Assembly (NCBI RefSeq): GCF_029854195.1
Contig: NZ_CP122960.1
Coordinates: 3,044,001-3,108,000, forward strand
Direction: 5' to 3'
DNA from: Amylibacter sp. IMCC11727
Lineage (GTDB): Bacteria > Pseudomonadota > Alphaproteobacteria > Rhodobacterales > Rhodobacteraceae
Length of the DNA: 64,000 bases
Under the pieces are notes generated by a model, which was given only the letters and a program-made list of their open reading frames with translations, made no database searches and was not told the origin of the DNA. The position numbers and the translations under genes are program-made. This document shows positions 24,832-34,106 of the stretch, piece by piece (position 1 is the stretch's first letter; every line of letters starts with the position of its first letter).

Positions 24832-25947
24832 ATGACTACTTCCAAACCCTCGCGTCGCAAATTCCTCAAAATCCTCGGTGGCGGCACAATCCTCGCCGCC
24901 GCTGGCGCAACAACCTTCGCGCTAACCCGCACCCCGCACAAAGCACTCGCTCCATGGGGTGCCGCCACCAGCTACACCGAGCCACGCCGCCGCGCGCTTG
25001 CACACGCCCTGCTCGCGCCGAACCCGCACAACCTGCAGCCATGGCTGATCGAGCTGCAAGGCGACGACACTGTGATCATCCACCGCGACGACACCCGCGA
25101 ATTGCCCATGACCGATCCGTTCAACCGCCAGATTTTCATCGGCCTTGGCTGTTTCCTTGAACAACTGGTCATCGCCGCCAGCGCTGATGGGTATACTGTG
25201 GATTTGACTCCCCTCCCCGAAGGAGACAATGGCCCCATCGCCCATGCCACCTTTACCAAAGGCGCAACACCCGATCCCCTCGCCGCCCAAATCCTGCACC
25301 GCCACTGCGACAAAGGCATTTACACTGGCGCACCCATCACAGCCGATGCCGTTACCGCTCTTGCCCCTTACACCAACATCGTCACGGACTCCGATCAGGT
25401 CGATGCCTTGCGCACAATCGGTTTGAACGCCCTCAAGGTGGAGCTTTTCACCCCCCGCACACTGAAAGAATCGGTCGATGTCATGCGCATCGGCAAACGG
25501 GAAATCAACGCCAACCCTGATGGCATTGAACTGCAAGGGGCGCTCTTTGATCTGGGCAAAATGTCAGGCTACATCACAGACGAATTGTTGATGGACACCG
25601 CGCATCCGTCCTTTCAGGGCGTGATCCAAGACTACACCGATGCCTTCACCTCAACGCCCGCCTTTGTGTATCTGAACACAGATACAAACACACGCGCCGA
25701 TCAAATCGAAACAGGGCGCAAATGGCTGCGCATGCACCTCAAAATCACCGAACTTGGCCTTGGCCTGCAACCTGTCAGCCAAGCCTTGCAAGAATATCCA
25801 GAAATGGCCGATCACTATAAAACCATTCATCAGATGCTTGCGAGCGACGGGCAAACCGTGCAAATGCTAGGGCGCTTGGGGTACGGCACATCCGCCATTA
25901 AAACCCCGCGCTGGCCCTTGGAAGCGAAACTCTTGAATGAAACCTGA
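24832..25947 (+). CDS. TAT-exported nitroreductase-family protein (Acg-like)
   Basis: 371 residues. N-terminus MTTSKPSRRKFLKILGGG,TILAAAGATTFAL is a twin-arginine signal, so the folded, cofactor-bearing protein is exported to the periplasm. The body has the pattern of Acg-type FMN nitroreductases: RRALAHALLAPNPHNLQPWLIEL, FNRQIFIGLGCFLEQL, and a C-terminal GRKWLRMHLKITELGLGLQPVSQ,ALQEYPEM. ATG 24832 is chosen over the in-frame ATG 24817 because it places the twin Arg near residue 8. Its end overlaps the MarR gene by 11 bp. Likely a stress or redox protein controlled by that MarR; substrate unknown. Confidence 0.75.
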   Translation: MTTSKPSRRKFLKILGGGTILAAAGATTFALTRTPHKALAPWGAATSYTEPRRRALAHALLAPNPHNLQPWLIELQGDDTVIIHRDDTRELPMTDPFNRQIFIGLGCFLEQLVIAASADGYTVDLTPLPEGDNGPIAHATFTKGATPDPLAAQILHRHCDKGIYTGAPITADAVTALAPYTNIVTDSDQVDALRTIGLNALKVELFTPRTLKESVDVMRIGKREINANPDGIELQGALFDLGKMSGYITDELLMDTAHPSFQGVIQDYTDAFTSTPAFVYLNTDTNTRADQIETGRKWLRMHLKITELGLGLQPVSQALQEYPEMADHYKTIHQMLASDGQTVQMLGRLGYGTSAIKTPRWPLEAKLLNET

Positions 25948-26410
25948 AGACCAAAAAGCAAAGCTCACGCCAGACCAAGGCCAAGCCTTGTTTCAATTCT
26001 TCACAGAGGTGGGGATCATCCATCAGTTGTCCTCAAAACTGCTGGAATCCCACCTTCCACACAATTTAACGAACACACATTTCGGAATTCTCAGCCACCT
26101 CAGCCGCCGCCCTGGCGGGGAAACACCTCTGCAACTGGCCACGGCGTTTCAACAACCCAAAACCACCATGACCCATATGCTCAAGGTGCTGGAAAAAAAT
26201 GGCTTCATCACCGTTGGGCCTCACCCTACAGACGGGCGATCCAAAAACGTGACCTCTACCGAACAGGCGCACAGGCTGTTAATGCAAACCCGCATGGCCA
26301 TGGCCCCTGACATGGCGCATCTTGTGTCCCAGATTGATCCTGACATGATCACTCAAATCACACCCCATCTTACCCAAATTCGCGAAATCTTGGATCGCGC
26401 GCGCGATTGA
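25937..26410 (+). CDS. MarR-family transcriptional regulator
   Basis: 157 residues, winged-helix dimer type. Recognition core: THFGILSHLSRRPGGETPLQLA, then QPKTTMTHMLKVLEKNGFI and TVGPHPTDGRSKNVTSTEQ, the MarR wing with Asp-Gly-Arg. The 11-bp overlap with the nitroreductase gene means the regulator is translated from the same mRNA; the palindrome over their promoter indicates autoregulation. The inducing signal is unknown. Confidence 0.88.
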   Translation: MKPEDQKAKLTPDQGQALFQFFTEVGIIHQLSSKLLESHLPHNLTNTHFGILSHLSRRPGGETPLQLATAFQQPKTTMTHMLKVLEKNGFITVGPHPTDGRSKNVTSTEQAHRLLMQTRMAMAPDMAHLVSQIDPDMITQITPHLTQIREILDRARD

Positions 26411-26644
26411 TCCGCCCCCTGCGAACCAGATGCCACAGCTGCCTTTTTCTTGGCTCAAATATCCAAAATCCGGCCGTTGCCCCAAACGCGATTTTCTCAA
26501 CCAAAACCGTTAACGCACGTTTGAAACACGCGGCCCATACCCACGGGACCCCAGTTTCTGGGTGGTTTGCTTTTTTTAATTTCCACATGATCAGGCAAAA
26601 CCCTACCGCACAGAACGGTCACACATATTTAAGAATTGGGAAAG
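26411..26644. other. Intergenic region between marR and the SRP RNA
   Basis: 234 bp without a convincing gene. An open frame at 26407-26649 overlaps the marR end and has no ribosome site or familiar content. The right side would receive the 3' end of the minus-strand SRP RNA. Confidence 0.4.
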
Positions 26645-26744
26645 GGTGAGAGGCTGGACATCGACCCAAACGGGGCTCGTTACGGCTGCTTCCTTCCGGA
26701 CCTGACCGGGTTGGCGAGGCGCTTGCCCGCGCCAACCTCTCACC
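26645..26744 (-). ncRNA. ffs: Signal recognition particle RNA (4.5S, small bacterial type)
   Basis: On the minus strand the universally conserved domain IV is present: GGTCAGGTCCGGAAGGAAGC (26688-26707 region), with the GGAA tetraloop and the asymmetric AGCA loop. The ends pair: GGTGAGAGG (5' end, complement of 26736-26744) with CCTCTCACC (complement of 26645-26653), closing an RNA of about 100 nt. It binds Ffh to target membrane proteins. A promoter-like pair TTGGCA / TATATG with 17 bp spacing lies just upstream (26748-26776). Confidence 0.92.
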
Positions 26745-26747
26745 TGT

Positions 26748-26776
26748 CATATAGTATCTAATATCCCACTTGCCAA
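26748..26776 (-). promoter_or_regulatory. Probable promoter of the SRP RNA
   Basis: Minus-strand -35 TTGGCA (26771-26776), 17-bp spacer, -10 TATATG (26748-26753), a few bases before the RNA 5' end. TACTAT two bases upstream is an alternative -10. Inferred from position. Confidence 0.5.
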
Positions 26777-26840
26777 GGTCACGATTGCAACCCACTCACG
26801 CGCATGCCACAACTCTTTCAACACAAGAATTGGAAGAAAA

Positions 26841-27803
26841 ATGCTCAACGCAGAAGACGTAACTTTCGGCGGCTCTGGCCTTGATCGGGCCGCTCATCAT
26901 CGCGAAGACCCCGCCATGCTGGCCCAACTACGCGCGGCGGGCAAAGCCATCGTTTTCTGGCGCGGAAAACCGCTTTTTGACTATGAAACCAAGACGTTAA
27001 TGCGCATTCCAACAGATCACGAAATCCTGTCCGAATCCGTATCTGACCCCATTTTTATTGGTATCGAGGAAGACGGCACAGCCATTTTCGCCTTTGACAT
27101 ATCCCCATGGCGCGACCCAATGCTTGATGACGCAGCGCTCGCACAATTCTTGGACCCCAGCCAGAACCGCTATCCTGGCTTTCCGGAAACGCAGGTTTTC
27201 ACAGAATTGCGGGGAATCATGGCCAAACTCACCCCGCGTGACGCGGAATTGGCCGCAACGGGGCGCGGCATTTTTGAATGGCATCGCATCCACGGATTTT
27301 GCGCCAAATGTGGTGAAAAATCCGCCATCGCCATGGCTGGCTGGCAACGGGATTGCCCCGCGTGCGGCGCGCATCATTTCCCCCGCACTGACCCAGTGGT
27401 TATCGTATTGGCAACAAAGGGAAATTCCGTTCTTATGGGGCGTTCGCATGGCTGGCCAGACGGCATGTATTCCTTGCTCGCTGGCTTCATGGAACCGGGC
27501 GAAACCATGGAAGCCGCTGCACGACGCGAAGTGTTTGAAGAAAGCGGCATTCGGCTGGGCAAAATACAGTACCTTTCCTCGCAACCTTGGCCTTTCCCCG
27601 CCAGCCTCATGATCGGCTGCGCAGGCGAGGCGGAAAACGCCGAAATCACCATTGATCCCAAAGAGATAGAAGACGCCCGCTGGTTCACCAGAGAAGAGGT
27701 CTTTGCAGCAACACATGGGGACAACCCCGATTTAAAACCCGCCCGCAAAGGCTCCATTGCTCATTTTTTAATTCACAACTGGCTATTAGACACACTAGAT
27801 TAA
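26841..27803 (+). CDS. nudC: NAD(H) pyrophosphatase / deNADding Nudix hydrolase NudC
   Basis: Hydrolyses NADH and can remove NAD caps from RNA. 320 residues with a zinc ribbon (Cys154, Cys157, Cys172, Cys175: FCAKCG and DCPACG) followed by the Nudix box, residues about 215-237 (GFMEPGETMEAAARREVFEE), and then the SQPWPFP motif that is specific to NudC. The start has a GGAAGA ribosome site. It is followed after 46 bp by the SRPBCC-type gene. Confidence 0.93.
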   Translation: MLNAEDVTFGGSGLDRAAHHREDPAMLAQLRAAGKAIVFWRGKPLFDYETKTLMRIPTDHEILSESVSDPIFIGIEEDGTAIFAFDISPWRDPMLDDAALAQFLDPSQNRYPGFPETQVFTELRGIMAKLTPRDAELAATGRGIFEWHRIHGFCAKCGEKSAIAMAGWQRDCPACGAHHFPRTDPVVIVLATKGNSVLMGRSHGWPDGMYSLLAGFMEPGETMEAAARREVFEESGIRLGKIQYLSSQPWPFPASLMIGCAGEAENAEITIDPKEIEDARWFTREEVFAATHGDNPDLKPARKGSIAHFLIHNWLLDTLD

Positions 27804-27849
27804 AGCCAACCGATTCGCGAAATCGGACACAAAGCACAGGCCCAAGATC

Positions 27850-28317
27850 ATGCAGTTTTCCAGCGTCCAAGACGTCAACGCCCCTCTCGATTTTGTCTTC
27901 CAACAACTGTCGGATTTCGAAAGCTACGAATCCTACGCCCTACGCACCGGTGCTGATGTAGAACGCATCGACACGTTCACCGAAAAATGCGCTGGTATGC
28001 AGTGGAAAATCCAAGGTGACTTTCGGGGCAAGCGTCGGAAATTCAACATCGAGCTGATCGAATACCGCCCAGATAACTTGCTGAAATTCTTTGTGAAATC
28101 CGCAGGGGTCGAAGCAAACGCCACAATGGAATCAATGGCACTGACCCGCAAGCAATCGCGCATCAAAGTGACCACAGTGCTAAAGCCGAAAACCATTTCC
28201 GCGCGGCTGATTTTGCAATCGGCAAAGCTTGCGAAAAACAGCATGAACCGCAAGTTCAACCACCGTTTTTGGACCTATGCGAACTTTATCGAAAACAACT
28301 ATAATAAATCCCGTTAA
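27850..28317 (+). CDS. SRPBCC/START-fold protein
   Basis: 155 residues, no signal peptide. The N-terminal pattern VNAPLDFVFQQLSDFESYESYALR is that of polyketide-cyclase/START-like folds, followed by strands typical of a helix-grip domain (WKIQGDFRGKRRKFNIELIEY) and a long basic C-terminal helix (AKLAKNSMNRKFNHRFWTYA). Such proteins bind small hydrophobic ligands; none can be named. It lies 46 bp after nudC and its stop overlaps the convergent pheA stop by 4 bp. Confidence 0.7.
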   Translation: MQFSSVQDVNAPLDFVFQQLSDFESYESYALRTGADVERIDTFTEKCAGMQWKIQGDFRGKRRKFNIELIEYRPDNLLKFFVKSAGVEANATMESMALTRKQSRIKVTTVLKPKTISARLILQSAKLAKNSMNRKFNHRFWTYANFIENNYNKSR

Positions 28318-29156
28318 CCACGGGATTTATCGGCCTCGTAAACACCCAAAACCTCTAGGTAGTCGGTGAAATATGCCAATTCTTCCATGGCGCGTTTCAC
28401 GGGCGCATCATCAGGATGCCCAACAATATCGGCATAAAACTGCGTTGCCGTGAACGATCCACCAATCATATAGCTTTCCAACTTCACCATATTCACGCCA
28501 TTCGTCGCAAACCCACCCATCGCTTTGTAAAGCGCCGCAGGAATGTTGCGGACCCGAAAAACAAACGTCGTGATCAGCTCTTTGTCGGATTGCGGTGCGA
28601 CGGCGGGTTCAGGTGACATAATCAAAAATCGCGTGGTGTTGTTCTGGTTGTCCTCAATGTGTTGGGCCAAAACATCCAATCCATAAATCCCCGCAGTTAA
28701 GTCTCCTGCCAACGCCCCTTGGGATTTATCACCAGCTGCGGCCACCTCTTGGGCAGAGCCTGCCGTATCCGCACCTGTGACGGGTAACAGATTGTGTTCT
28801 TTCAAAAATTTCCGACATTGGCCGAGCAGAACCGTATGGCTTTTGGCCGATGTCATGTCTTCAATTTTGGCACCTGGCACCCCCAAAAGATTGATGTGAA
28901 CCCGTTCGAAATGCTCTCCGATGATGTGCAGTCCGCTTTCTGGAAGCAAATAATGAACATCGGCCACCCGTCCATAGGTGGAATTTTCCACTGGCAACAT
29001 GGCCACATCCGCATCCCCACGGTTCACAGTTGCAATGGCACTTTCAAAGGTTTTGCAGGCAATCGGCTCCCCATCTGGATACACCGCAACACAGGCCTGA
29101 TGCGAATACGCCCCAAGCTCTCCTTGAAAAGCAATTTTGCCAACTTGTCTTACCAT
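28314..29156 (-). CDS. pheA: Prephenate dehydratase
   Basis: Converts prephenate to phenylpyruvate in phenylalanine synthesis. 280 residues: PDT domain with KIAFQGELGAYSHQA, MLPVENSTYGRV, and the catalytic NNTTRFLIM (Thr-Arg-Phe), then a C-terminal ACT domain (FVFRVRNIPAALYKAMGGFA,  VKLESYMIGG) that binds phenylalanine for feedback inhibition. An in-frame start at 29222 would add 22 non-conserved residues; ATG 29156 (MVRQVGKIAFQ) matches the family. No chorismate mutase domain is present, so it is the monofunctional form. Confidence 0.93.
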   Translation of the reverse strand: MVRQVGKIAFQGELGAYSHQACVAVYPDGEPIACKTFESAIATVNRGDADVAMLPVENSTYGRVADVHYLLPESGLHIIGEHFERVHINLLGVPGAKIEDMTSAKSHTVLLGQCRKFLKEHNLLPVTGADTAGSAQEVAAAGDKSQGALAGDLTAGIYGLDVLAQHIEDNQNNTTRFLIMSPEPAVAPQSDKELITTFVFRVRNIPAALYKAMGGFATNGVNMVKLESYMIGGSFTATQFYADIVGHPDDAPVKRAMEELAYFTDYLEVLGVYEADKSRG

Positions 29157-29311
29157 TTTCTGTCCAACCTCAAAAAACTGCTCTTTTTCGCCTGTCAGGG
29201 CGTTTCGTCGCGGTATGTACACCTTGCAAGTTGCTAGGGGAAGGCGCTAGAAGAGCCTCGGAAAAGAATGTGCGGGATTCCTTCTTCTCGCGGCTCAAGT
29301 AAGGCAGAACC

Positions 29312-29833
29312 ATGGATACAATGGAATCAACCAAAATCGTCGGCGGTCTTTGCGGCGCATTGCTCGTCTTTATGCTTGCTGGCTGGGCAGCCGAAAGCAT
29401 GTATCACGTTGGCAGCAGCGGCCACCACGATGGCGAAGAGCACGTCTCTGGCTACCCAATCGAAGTTGCAGTTGTAGAAACTGGCGGCAATGACGAGCCA
29501 GAAATGACACTGGACGAAATGATGGCCATGGCTGACGCAGACAAAGGCAAGAAAGTCTTTTCCAAGTGTAAAGCCTGCCACAAAGTCGAAGACGGCGCGA
29601 ATGGCACTGGCCCGCACCTGTTCAACGTCGTGAACCGTGGCATTGGCGATGTAGCCGGCTACGAATATTCTGGCGCAATGGCCTCTTTCGAAGGGGTTTG
29701 GGATGTCGAAGCTTTGAACGGCTTCCTGATCAAACCATCCGCCTACATGAACGGTACAAAAATGAGCTTTGCTGGTCTGAAAAAAGAAATGGATCGTGCA
29801 AACCTGATCAAATACCTCGAAACACTGAACTAA
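29312..29833 (+). CDS. cycM: Membrane-anchored cytochrome c552
   Basis: Electron carrier between the bc1 complex and terminal oxidases. One uncleaved N-terminal transmembrane anchor (residues 9-28), a flexible acidic linker rich in Glu/Asp/Met up to about 75, and a single class-I cytochrome c domain: CKACH with Cys86, Cys89 and heme ligand His90; TGPHLFNVV; YSGAM; distal ligand probably Met151 (GTKMSFAGL). Length 173 matches the CycM/cytochrome c552 type of Paracoccus and relatives. An intrinsic terminator follows 20 bp after the stop. Confidence 0.9.
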   Translation: MDTMESTKIVGGLCGALLVFMLAGWAAESMYHVGSSGHHDGEEHVSGYPIEVAVVETGGNDEPEMTLDEMMAMADADKGKKVFSKCKACHKVEDGANGTGPHLFNVVNRGIGDVAGYEYSGAMASFEGVWDVEALNGFLIKPSAYMNGTKMSFAGLKKEMDRANLIKYLETLN

Positions 29834-29853
29834 GTGTTTCGAATATTCTAACA

Positions 29854-29880
29854 AAGGCCGTCCGATTTGGGCGGCCTTTT
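29854..29880 (+). terminator. Rho-independent terminator of cycM
   Basis: 10-bp stem AAGGCCGTCC / GGGCGGCCTT (one G-T pair) with loop GATTT, then TT. Located 20 bp after the cycM stop. Confidence 0.85.
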
Positions 29881-30021
29881 GGATTCTCGGCGGCAATTCG
29901 CACCCACGACCCGATATTTCGAAACAATCCTCACAGTATTGCGTGTTGCTGTTTACGAACGACTGAATTTACCTATTTATTAACCAAGATGCGGTACGAC
30001 GCGAAACAGGGAGACTGATTT

Positions 30022-31917
30022 ATGGGGCAAGCACGGGCAAAGGTCGCCACCAAGCAGAAAACGGATCTGCGACGCTTAACATTCGCCAGCCTTGCGATGA
30101 TCACGCTGGCCTTTGGTGCAACACTTGCCAATGCTCAGGATAAAATCATCAAGTCCCACGGTATTTCCACATTTGGTGATCTGAAATACCCTGCTGATTT
30201 CAAACATTGGGATTATGTGAATCCAGACGCCCCACAAGGCGGCACGATTTCATTCCTCGGCACAGGGGCCTCTGGCACCTTTGACAGTTTGAACCCCTTC
30301 ATTCTGAAGGGCACGCCAGCCCAAGGGCTCGGTCTAATGCACTCCAGCCTTTTGACAGGCTCTGGTGACGAACCAGACAGTGCTTATGGCTACATTGCAG
30401 AAACGCTCGAATACCCCGAAGATCGCCAGTGGGTCATCTTTAACATGCGGCCAGAAGCAACCTTCTCCGATGGCGAACCGATTACAGCCGATGAAGTGGT
30501 CTTTTCTTACGAAATTCTGATGGAAAAGGGGCATCCTGTTTATCAGATCATCTATAAAGACATCGAAAAGGTCGAAGCACTGGAACCGCACCGCGTGAAA
30601 TTCACCTTCAAGGAAGGGGTGAACACCCGCGATTTGCCCGCTCAGGCGGGGGGCATAACGATCCTGCCACGGCATTACTATGAAACCAAAGATTTTGGCG
30701 AAAGCACGATTGACGTGCCTGTCACATCTGGCGGTTTTACAGCCACCGACATTAAACCAGGACGGTCGATTAAATACTGCAAGATCGACAATTACTGGGC
30801 CAAAGACCTGCCTCACAACAAAGGATCAGGCAACTTTGATTGCTACCTTTACGAATACTTCACTGACCGCACAGTCGCGCTCGAAGCATTCAAGGCGGGC
30901 AGCTTCCTGTTCCACGAAGAATTCACATCGAAAAACTGGGCCAACAGCTATAACTTTCCAGCCATCAACAAAGGCCACGTGATCAAAGAAACCATCCCTG
31001 ATGACCGCCCATCAGGAACCCAAGGATTCTGGATCAACATGCGGCAGGACAAATTCGCAGACCCACGCGTACGTCAGGCCATTGGCATGATGTTCAATTT
31101 CGAATGGTCCAATAAAACCCTGTTTTACGGCCTTTATGAACGCACCGACAGTTTTTGGGAAAACTCCAACATGCAGGCCGAAGGTGTGCCAACAGGCAAA
31201 GAGTTGGCATTGCTGGAAGAGTTCCGCGATCAGCTGCCTGAAAACATCTTCACCGAAGAACCATTCACACCCGCAGTTTCGCGCCCAAGCCAAACAGATC
31301 GCAAAGCGGTGCGCGCAGCGGGCAAACTGCTTGATGAAGCGGGTTGGAAAGTGGTGAACGGCAAACGCACCAACGACAAAGGCGAAGTTTTGACCCTTGA
31401 ACTGGTGGATGACAGCCCCGCGTTTGAACGCATCATCAACCCGTACATTGAAAACCTAAAACGGCTGGGCATCGACGCCAGCTATAAACTGATCGACGCT
31501 GCGCAAATGCAAGAACGTCAAAAGAATTTTGACTATGACCTGATCCCAGGTCGTCTGAGCATGGATTTGTCTCCGGGTGAAGATTTGGCGCAAATCTTCG
31601 GGACCAAAGGTGCGGAAACACTCGGCAGTAGCAATTATTCTGGCATCAAAGATCCTGTTGTGGACGCGCTGATTATCAAAATCGCACAGGCCGAAACCCG
31701 AGAAGACATGCAAGTGGCTGTGCGCGCACTTGATCGTGTAATGCGCAACATGCACATTTGGGTGCCCAACTGGTACAAAGGCAGCCACAACATCGCTTAT
31801 TGGGATGTGTTCGGCCGCCCCGATACCAAACCGCTTTATTCCCGTGGTGTGATTGGCACATGGTGGCTCGATCAGGAAAAGCTCGACGCACTCAAGGCAG
31901 AAGGCGCACTTCGCTAA
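30022..31917 (+). CDS. yejA: Oligopeptide-type binding protein, YejA-like (family 5)
   Basis: Periplasmic receptor of a peptide/microcin C-type importer. 631 residues: N-terminal signal anchor (LTFASLAMITLAFGATLANA), then HGISTFGDLKYPADFKHWDY,VNPDAPQGG, the characteristic YejA opening, and the family-5 body (PDSAYGYIAETLEYPEDRQWV, FKLDWVD-like hinge, NWYKGSHNIAYWD). A GGGAGA ribosome site precedes ATG 30022. The yejB start follows directly after the stop. Context (yejB, yejE, yejF) makes the system assignment firm; the natural ligand is presumably peptides. Confidence 0.88.
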   Translation: MGQARAKVATKQKTDLRRLTFASLAMITLAFGATLANAQDKIIKSHGISTFGDLKYPADFKHWDYVNPDAPQGGTISFLGTGASGTFDSLNPFILKGTPAQGLGLMHSSLLTGSGDEPDSAYGYIAETLEYPEDRQWVIFNMRPEATFSDGEPITADEVVFSYEILMEKGHPVYQIIYKDIEKVEALEPHRVKFTFKEGVNTRDLPAQAGGITILPRHYYETKDFGESTIDVPVTSGGFTATDIKPGRSIKYCKIDNYWAKDLPHNKGSGNFDCYLYEYFTDRTVALEAFKAGSFLFHEEFTSKNWANSYNFPAINKGHVIKETIPDDRPSGTQGFWINMRQDKFADPRVRQAIGMMFNFEWSNKTLFYGLYERTDSFWENSNMQAEGVPTGKELALLEEFRDQLPENIFTEEPFTPAVSRPSQTDRKAVRAAGKLLDEAGWKVVNGKRTNDKGEVLTLELVDDSPAFERIINPYIENLKRLGIDASYKLIDAAQMQERQKNFDYDLIPGRLSMDLSPGEDLAQIFGTKGAETLGSSNYSGIKDPVVDALIIKIAQAETREDMQVAVRALDRVMRNMHIWVPNWYKGSHNIAYWDVFGRPDTKPLYSRGVIGTWWLDQEKLDALKAEGALR

Positions 31918-32994
31918 ATGGGCGCTTATATTTTCAGACGGCTTTGGCTGATGATCCCGACACTGATCGGCATCATGCTGATCAACTTTACCCTGATCCA
32001 GTTTGTGCCAGGCGGTCCGATTGAACGCATCATTTCCCAACTGGAAAGCGATAGCGCCGCCACCGACCGCATCACTGGTGGCGGATCAGAGGTGCAATCA
32101 GGTGAAGCCTCTATTTACGAAGGCGCACGCGGCTTGCCACCCGATCTGATCGAAGATTTGGAAAAACAATTCAATCTCGACAAACCCGCCTATCAGCGGT
32201 TTTTCATCATGATGGGCGATTACTTCCGCTTTGAATTTGGCGAAAGCTATTTCCGCTCCATCAGTGTTTTGGACCTCATCAAAGAAAAACTGCCTGTGTC
32301 CATCACTCTTGGCGTGTGGTCCACCCTGCTTGCCTATCTCATCTCCATCCCACTTGGTATCCGCAAAGCGGTGAAAGACGGCTCTGGCTTTGACACATGG
32401 TCCTCTGGCATCATCATCGCGGCTTACGCGATCCCAGGGTTTCTGTTTGCGATCCTCTTGCTCGTGGTTTTCGCGGGCGGATCGTTCTTTCAATGGTTCC
32501 CAAACCGCGGCTTGTGGTCCGATGATTTTGAAACACTCAGCCTGTTTGGCAAAGTCAAAGACTACCTCTGGCACATCGTGCTACCCGTAACCGCCTCCAC
32601 CATCGGGGCCTTTGCGACACTGACGTTGCTGACGAAGAACTCGTTTTTGGATGAGATTAACAAACAGTATGTGGTTACGGCTAAAGCCAAAGGGCTACGT
32701 GATAACCAAGTTTTCTATGGGCATATTTTCCGCAATGCGATGCTGATCGTCATCTCAGGATTTCCAGCAGCGTTTATTGCCGTGTTCTTTCAATCATCCC
32801 TTGTCATTGAGCTGGTCTTCTCACTCGATGGCCTCGGATTACTAGGCTTCAACGCCATTGTAGATCGGGATTATGCAGTCGTATTTGGAACCCTTTACAT
32901 CTTCGGGCTCATCGGTCTGGTTGTCGGACTTATTTCAGATTTGATGTATGTCTTTGTCGATCCTCGCATAGATTTCGAAAGTCGAAACACATGA
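31918..32994 (+). CDS. yejB: Peptide ABC transporter permease YejB-like
   Basis: 358-residue permease of the DppB type: N-terminal YIFRRLWLMIPTLIGIMLIN, a periplasmic stretch about 30-110 with GLPPDLIEDLEKQFNLDKPA, then the core with SVSITLGVWSTLLAYLISIPLG and EAA-like loop KAKGLRDNQVFYGHIFRNA. The start codon abuts the yejA stop and the end overlaps yejE by 4 bp. From about 32630 on, codon choice changes (see findings). Confidence 0.9.
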   Translation: MGAYIFRRLWLMIPTLIGIMLINFTLIQFVPGGPIERIISQLESDSAATDRITGGGSEVQSGEASIYEGARGLPPDLIEDLEKQFNLDKPAYQRFFIMMGDYFRFEFGESYFRSISVLDLIKEKLPVSITLGVWSTLLAYLISIPLGIRKAVKDGSGFDTWSSGIIIAAYAIPGFLFAILLLVVFAGGSFFQWFPNRGLWSDDFETLSLFGKVKDYLWHIVLPVTASTIGAFATLTLLTKNSFLDEINKQYVVTAKAKGLRDNQVFYGHIFRNAMLIVISGFPAAFIAVFFQSSLVIELVFSLDGLGLLGFNAIVDRDYAVVFGTLYIFGLIGLVVGLISDLMYVFVDPRIDFESRNT

Positions 32995-34106
32995 TTTTCA
33001 AGTCCTCGATAAGCCGTCGTCGTCTCGCAAACTTTCGCGCCAATCGCCGCGCTGTTTGGTCGTTGTGGCTGTTCAGTTTCTTATTCGTCATTTGCCTGTT
33101 TGCCGAACTCGTCGCGAACGACAAGCCATTGCTTGTCTCGTTCAAAGGTGAACTTCATACGCCTGCGTTTAAGTTTTATCCTGAAACGGCCTTCGGCGGT
33201 GACTTTGAAACAGAGCCTCAATACCCTGATCCAGTGGTGCAATGCCTGATTAAAACAGGGGGATTGGAAGCGTGCTTTGACGAACCCGAAGACATGTTAG
33301 AACAAATCGCGGCGGGTGAATTTGATGTATCCACCGAAGGGTACACAAACGGGTGGATTCTCTGGGCTCCCATTCCATACAGCTTTAACACCATCAACTA
33401 TGATGTTTTGACAGCGCCTTCTCCCCCTGACTCAAACCACTGGCTTGGGACGGACGATCAAACGCGCGACGTCTTGGCTCGGATCATTTACGGCTTTCGA
33501 ATTTCAACCGTTTTCGCGTTGGTTGTGGTCTTTTTCTCCTCTATCGTGGGCATCGTTGCAGGGGCAATTATGGGGTACTTTGGCGGCTGGGTAGACATCG
33601 TTTTCCAACGAATACTAGAGATATGGCAATCGACGCCCATGCTATACGTCATCATCATCATGGGGGCGATTTTCACGCTCAATTTCACCATTCTAACGGC
33701 CCTTATTATCCTATTCAGTTGGATGGGCTTAGTTGGTTATGTCAGGGCAGAGTTCCTCCGCACTCGCAATTTTGAATATGTTCGTGCAGCTCGTGCGCTC
33801 GGCGTACCAGACTGGAAAATTATGTTTCGCCACTTGCTTCCGAACGCGATGGTTGCGACAATTACGGTTCTTCCGTTCCTTATCACAGGTGCAATTGGTG
33901 GCCTAACAACGTTAGACTTCATCGGTTATGGCCTCCCCCCGTCCTATCCTTCCCTTGGTGAACTCGCTTTGCAGGCCCGCAATAACCTGCAATCCCCGTG
34001 GCTCGCGTTTTCTGCCTTTTTTAGCATCTCAATCATGCTGTCCTTGCTGGTGTTTATTTTCGAAGGGGTCCGCGATGCGTTTGATCCCAGAAAGACGTTC
34101 AAATGA
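32991..34106 (+). CDS. yejE: Peptide ABC transporter permease YejE-like
   Basis: 371-residue partner permease, DppC type. TM1 at about 22-42, then a long periplasmic part (50-160) with LVANDKPLLVSFKGELHTPAFKFYPE-like sequence typical of YejE, GTDDQTRDVLARIIYGFRIS, and the core with EAA loop RALGVPDWKIMFRHLLPNAM. Overlaps yejB and yejF by 4 bp each. Codon use here is less C-rich than in yejA or yejF. Confidence 0.9.
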   Translation: MIFKSSISRRRLANFRANRRAVWSLWLFSFLFVICLFAELVANDKPLLVSFKGELHTPAFKFYPETAFGGDFETEPQYPDPVVQCLIKTGGLEACFDEPEDMLEQIAAGEFDVSTEGYTNGWILWAPIPYSFNTINYDVLTAPSPPDSNHWLGTDDQTRDVLARIIYGFRISTVFALVVVFFSSIVGIVAGAIMGYFGGWVDIVFQRILEIWQSTPMLYVIIIMGAIFTLNFTILTALIILFSWMGLVGYVRAEFLRTRNFEYVRAARALGVPDWKIMFRHLLPNAMVATITVLPFLITGAIGGLTTLDFIGYGLPPSYPSLGELALQARNNLQSPWLAFSAFFSISIMLSLLVFIFEGVRDAFDPRKTFK

